The position numbers were made by a program, and so were the translations under genes. The notes beneath the pieces were generated by a model. The model saw nothing but the letters and a program-made list of their open reading frames with translations, was not told where the DNA came from and ran no database searches. From positions 310,001 to 374,000 of the forward strand of contig CP031964.1 of the NCBI GenBank assembly GCA_003443635.1: 64,000 nt of DNA, written 5' to 3'. Positions 62,257 through 64,000 of this stretch are shown here, one piece after another (positions within the stretch are counted from its first letter, which is position 1; the number at the start of each line of letters is the position of its first letter). The DNA is from Flavobacteriaceae bacterium (lineage in GTDB: Bacteria; Bacteroidota; Bacteroidia; Flavobacteriales; Flavobacteriaceae).

Positions 62257-64000
62257 TTAAAATTGATATCCTATTAAATTATAATAATTATATAATATCA
62301 AACAGGTAATCATAGCTATGATTACTAATGTAAAGTGCGTTTTTCCCAAAAGGCTAATAGATTTATTTTTGAAAAATCTTGGAATCCTATATAATCCAAA
62401 TAAGAAAACAATAAACCCTATTAATGGAAAAGTAAAATAAATCCAAAAAGTTAATGGAACTCCATATTTTAAAGTAATTCCTTGCGTTGTAGCGGCTAAT
62501 AGGATAAAAAAGATAAGCAAACAAAATCCGGCTATTCCAATTATTAATTTAGTCTTAAATTCACTTTTGTTATAGTCTTTTTTGCGACGAATATATTGAA
62601 TTATCCAACCAATTATAGCTGTTAAAAGTATTATAAATGAGGTTATTAATAGTATAAAATGAATTGATGGTACCTCATACCACTTTAGTTTCTTATAAGT
62701 GGCATATCCAGTTGAATAATAAGTATCGTTTTCATCAACAACAAACGTGATTAAGAAATCGTCTGTTTCTCTTTTGAAAAGAAAGTTGTCTGTTTCTTTG
62801 TATTTTTTTCCGTTTATTAAAAGCGTACGACCTTCAATCGTAACTTTATATACATCTCCAAATAAATAAGTCAAACGATCAATGGATGATTGACCATCGT
62901 TAGTATATTGATATGTACCACTCAAATCCTTGAGATCGTTAGTAGAAACAAAATCTTTCGGAGGTGACTTTACTTGTTCTTGGTTTTTATTCAAAACATC
63001 AAGTATATAATCTCTAATTTGCCATTTAAGGTTATTCGCCACATTGTTGTTTGAAGCGAAAAAAAAAGCCAAATCTTTTTCAGGTATCATCATTAATATA
63101 CTTTCAATTCCAGTATCATCTCCTGCATGATAATTATATGTCAGCCCATTTGCAGACATAACTCTCCATACCCAACCTTGCTTTCTATCCATTAGTTTAT
63201 GGTATTGGAAATGTGGAGTTAACATGTCCTTAATTGTTTCGGGTTTTAAAATTTGTGTTCCATTAATAACACCTTGATTTAAGTACATTTGCATAAAGTT
63301 AGACATGTCGTTTGCAGTAGTTATTAATCCTCCAGCTCCGATTTGATTAGTGTATTTTATTCCATACGACCCATCGAGATATAATTGATTATTACCGTCT
63401 TCCTTCCACTTATAACGGTTCATTAAGTTATTAACCATTTCTTCTTTCAGATTGAAACCAGAATTTGTCATTTTTAATGGGTCAAATAAATTCTTTTGCA
63501 AATACGCGTTAAATGAAATTCCGGAAACGGTTTCGATAATTAGAGCCAAAAGAGCCATTCCATGGTTAGAATAATTAAAATACTTGCCAGGCTCCCATAC
63601 AATTGGTGGAAGTCGTTTTTTAAGGTGTTTTTTTAATGAATTTAGGTTTTCTTTACTACTCGCTTCACTTCCAATAGAAGAGTCATCAAAACCAGCAGTA
63701 TGAGTTAAAATATGGCGAACTAGAACTCGTTGGTCAAATGGGTTTTCAATTTTTATATCACCAATCAATTCTTTCACAGGTTGATTAATGTCTATCTTTC
63801 CTTGCTCGATCAATTGGAATGCAGCAGTAACTGTAATTAGTTTAGATACTGAAGCCACAAAAACATTAGTTTTCTGAACATCAAATAATTGATTATTTTG
63901 AACATTAGCAAGACCATAACCTTTTTTTAAAAGGATTGAATCTGAAGAAACAATACTTATAATACCTCCTTGTATTCCCTCTTTTTTTGTCATAGATTCT
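62257..64000 (-). CDS. Beta-lactamase-fold serine hydrolase with C-terminal membrane helices (cut by window edge)
   Basis: A class C beta-lactamase/esterase-type hydrolase. The catalytic SxxK is in FVASVSKLITV (Ser48 and Lys51, counted from the first Met in the window), the YxN motif in YFNYSNHGMALL (Tyr141), and YNYHAGDDTG resembles the third motif. The C-terminal 150 residues hold about four membrane helices, so the protein is anchored. The first Met at 63993 is probably not the start: family members have a signal peptide and 20-60 more residues before the GIQGGIISIV strand, and the frame stays open to 64000. Substrate unknown; such proteins cleave peptides, esters or D-amino-acid amides more often than antibiotics. 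Confidence 0.85.
   Translation of the reverse strand, partial: ESMTKKEGIQGGIISIVSSDSILLKKGYGLANVQNNQLFDVQKTNVFVASVSKLITVTAAFQLIEQGKIDINQPVKELIGDIKIENPFDQRVLVRHILTHTAGFDDSSIGSEASSKENLNSLKKHLKKRLPPIVWEPGKYFNYSNHGMALLALIIETVSGISFNAYLQKNLFDPLKMTNSGFNLKEEMVNNLMNRYKWKEDGNNQLYLDGSYGIKYTNQIGAGGLITTANDMSNFMQMYLNQGVINGTQILKPETIKDMLTPHFQYHKLMDRKQGWVWRVMSANGLTYNYHAGDDTGIESILMMIPEKDLAFFFASNNNVANNLKWQIRDYILDVLNKNQEQVKSPPKDFVSTNDLKDLSGTYQYTNDGQSSIDRLTYLFGDVYKVTIEGRTLLINGKKYKETDNFLFKRETDDFLITFVVDENDTYYSTGYATYKKLKWYEVPSIHFILLITSFIILLTAIIGWIIQYIRRKKDYNKSEFKTKLIIGIAGFCLLIFFILLAATTQGITLKYGVPLTFWIYFTFPLIGFIVFLFGLYRIPRFFKNKSISLLGKTHFTLVIIAMITCLILYNYYNLIGYQF

Noticed and set aside
1..64000. CRISPR arrays, insertion sequences, prophage or rRNA
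   Set aside because: No regularly spaced repeats, transposase or phage genes, and no rRNA sequence were recognised on reading both strands.

Overview
The window is AT-rich DNA of flavobacterial (Bacteroidota, Flavobacteriaceae) type. Three things point there: recurrent TAnnTTTG -7 promoter elements upstream of starts; many lipoproteins and a TonB receptor with an N-terminal carboxypeptidase-regulatory-like domain; and family-specific neighbours (DUF4175 protein-YbeY-MnmG, DUF4837 lipoprotein-LysM transglycosylase, GH3-like adenylating enzyme). All assignments come from reading motifs and gene order; no database search was run. Species cannot be named.

Layout. 1-353 is the start of purD, leaving the window. 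438-33662 is a large surface-polysaccharide (O-antigen or capsule) locus. Apart from a CapK-like adenylating enzyme at its left end, every gene is on the minus strand. Read in the direction of transcription it runs: Wzz chain-length protein; dTDP-L-rhamnose genes rmlB-A-C-D; two nucleotide-sugar dehydrogenase/epimerase pairs for N-acetylated uronic acids; a lipoprotein; ligase/polymerase, flippase and polymerase; two glycosyltransferases; the UDP-L-FucNAc module capE-cupin-capF-capG with a WbuB-like transferase; an epimerase; a third polymerase-like membrane protein; a PIG-L deacetylase; two small phosphoglycosyl transferases on either side of a formyltransferase; an aminotransferase and a membrane 4,6-dehydratase; then UDP-glucose dehydrogenase, UDP-xylose synthase and a GT2 enzyme. 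About six sugar-nucleotide routes face about six transferases, so the locus may be close to self-sufficient for one complex, acidic repeat unit, or for two.

33666-45982 holds, on the minus strand, a nucleosidase-like protein of unknown role, a GH3-like enzyme, an M23 peptidase, a TonB receptor, a DUF4837 lipoprotein, a LysM lytic transglycosylase, phosphoglycerate kinase and a cyclase-like DUF2652 protein. tatA lies divergently from the peptidase. A 562-base stretch upstream of the TonB receptor holds no gene I can support.

46097-64000 is core genome: holB, a Skp/OmpH-like lipoprotein, a methyltransferase, mnmG, ybeY, a DUF4175 protein, gltX, a beta-barrel protein, an SPFH protein with a small secreted partner, glnS with an unusual tail, a DoxX protein, folB, tRNA-Cys and a membrane-anchored beta-lactamase-fold serine hydrolase cut by the right edge. 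Two parS-like palindromes flank mnmG and are the clearest non-coding signal. No CRISPR array, insertion sequence, prophage or rRNA was seen. The best leads are the parS-like pair, the nucleosidase-like protein beside the polysaccharide operon, the formyl-sugar module with two phosphoglycosyl transferases, and the degenerate cyclase-like protein.
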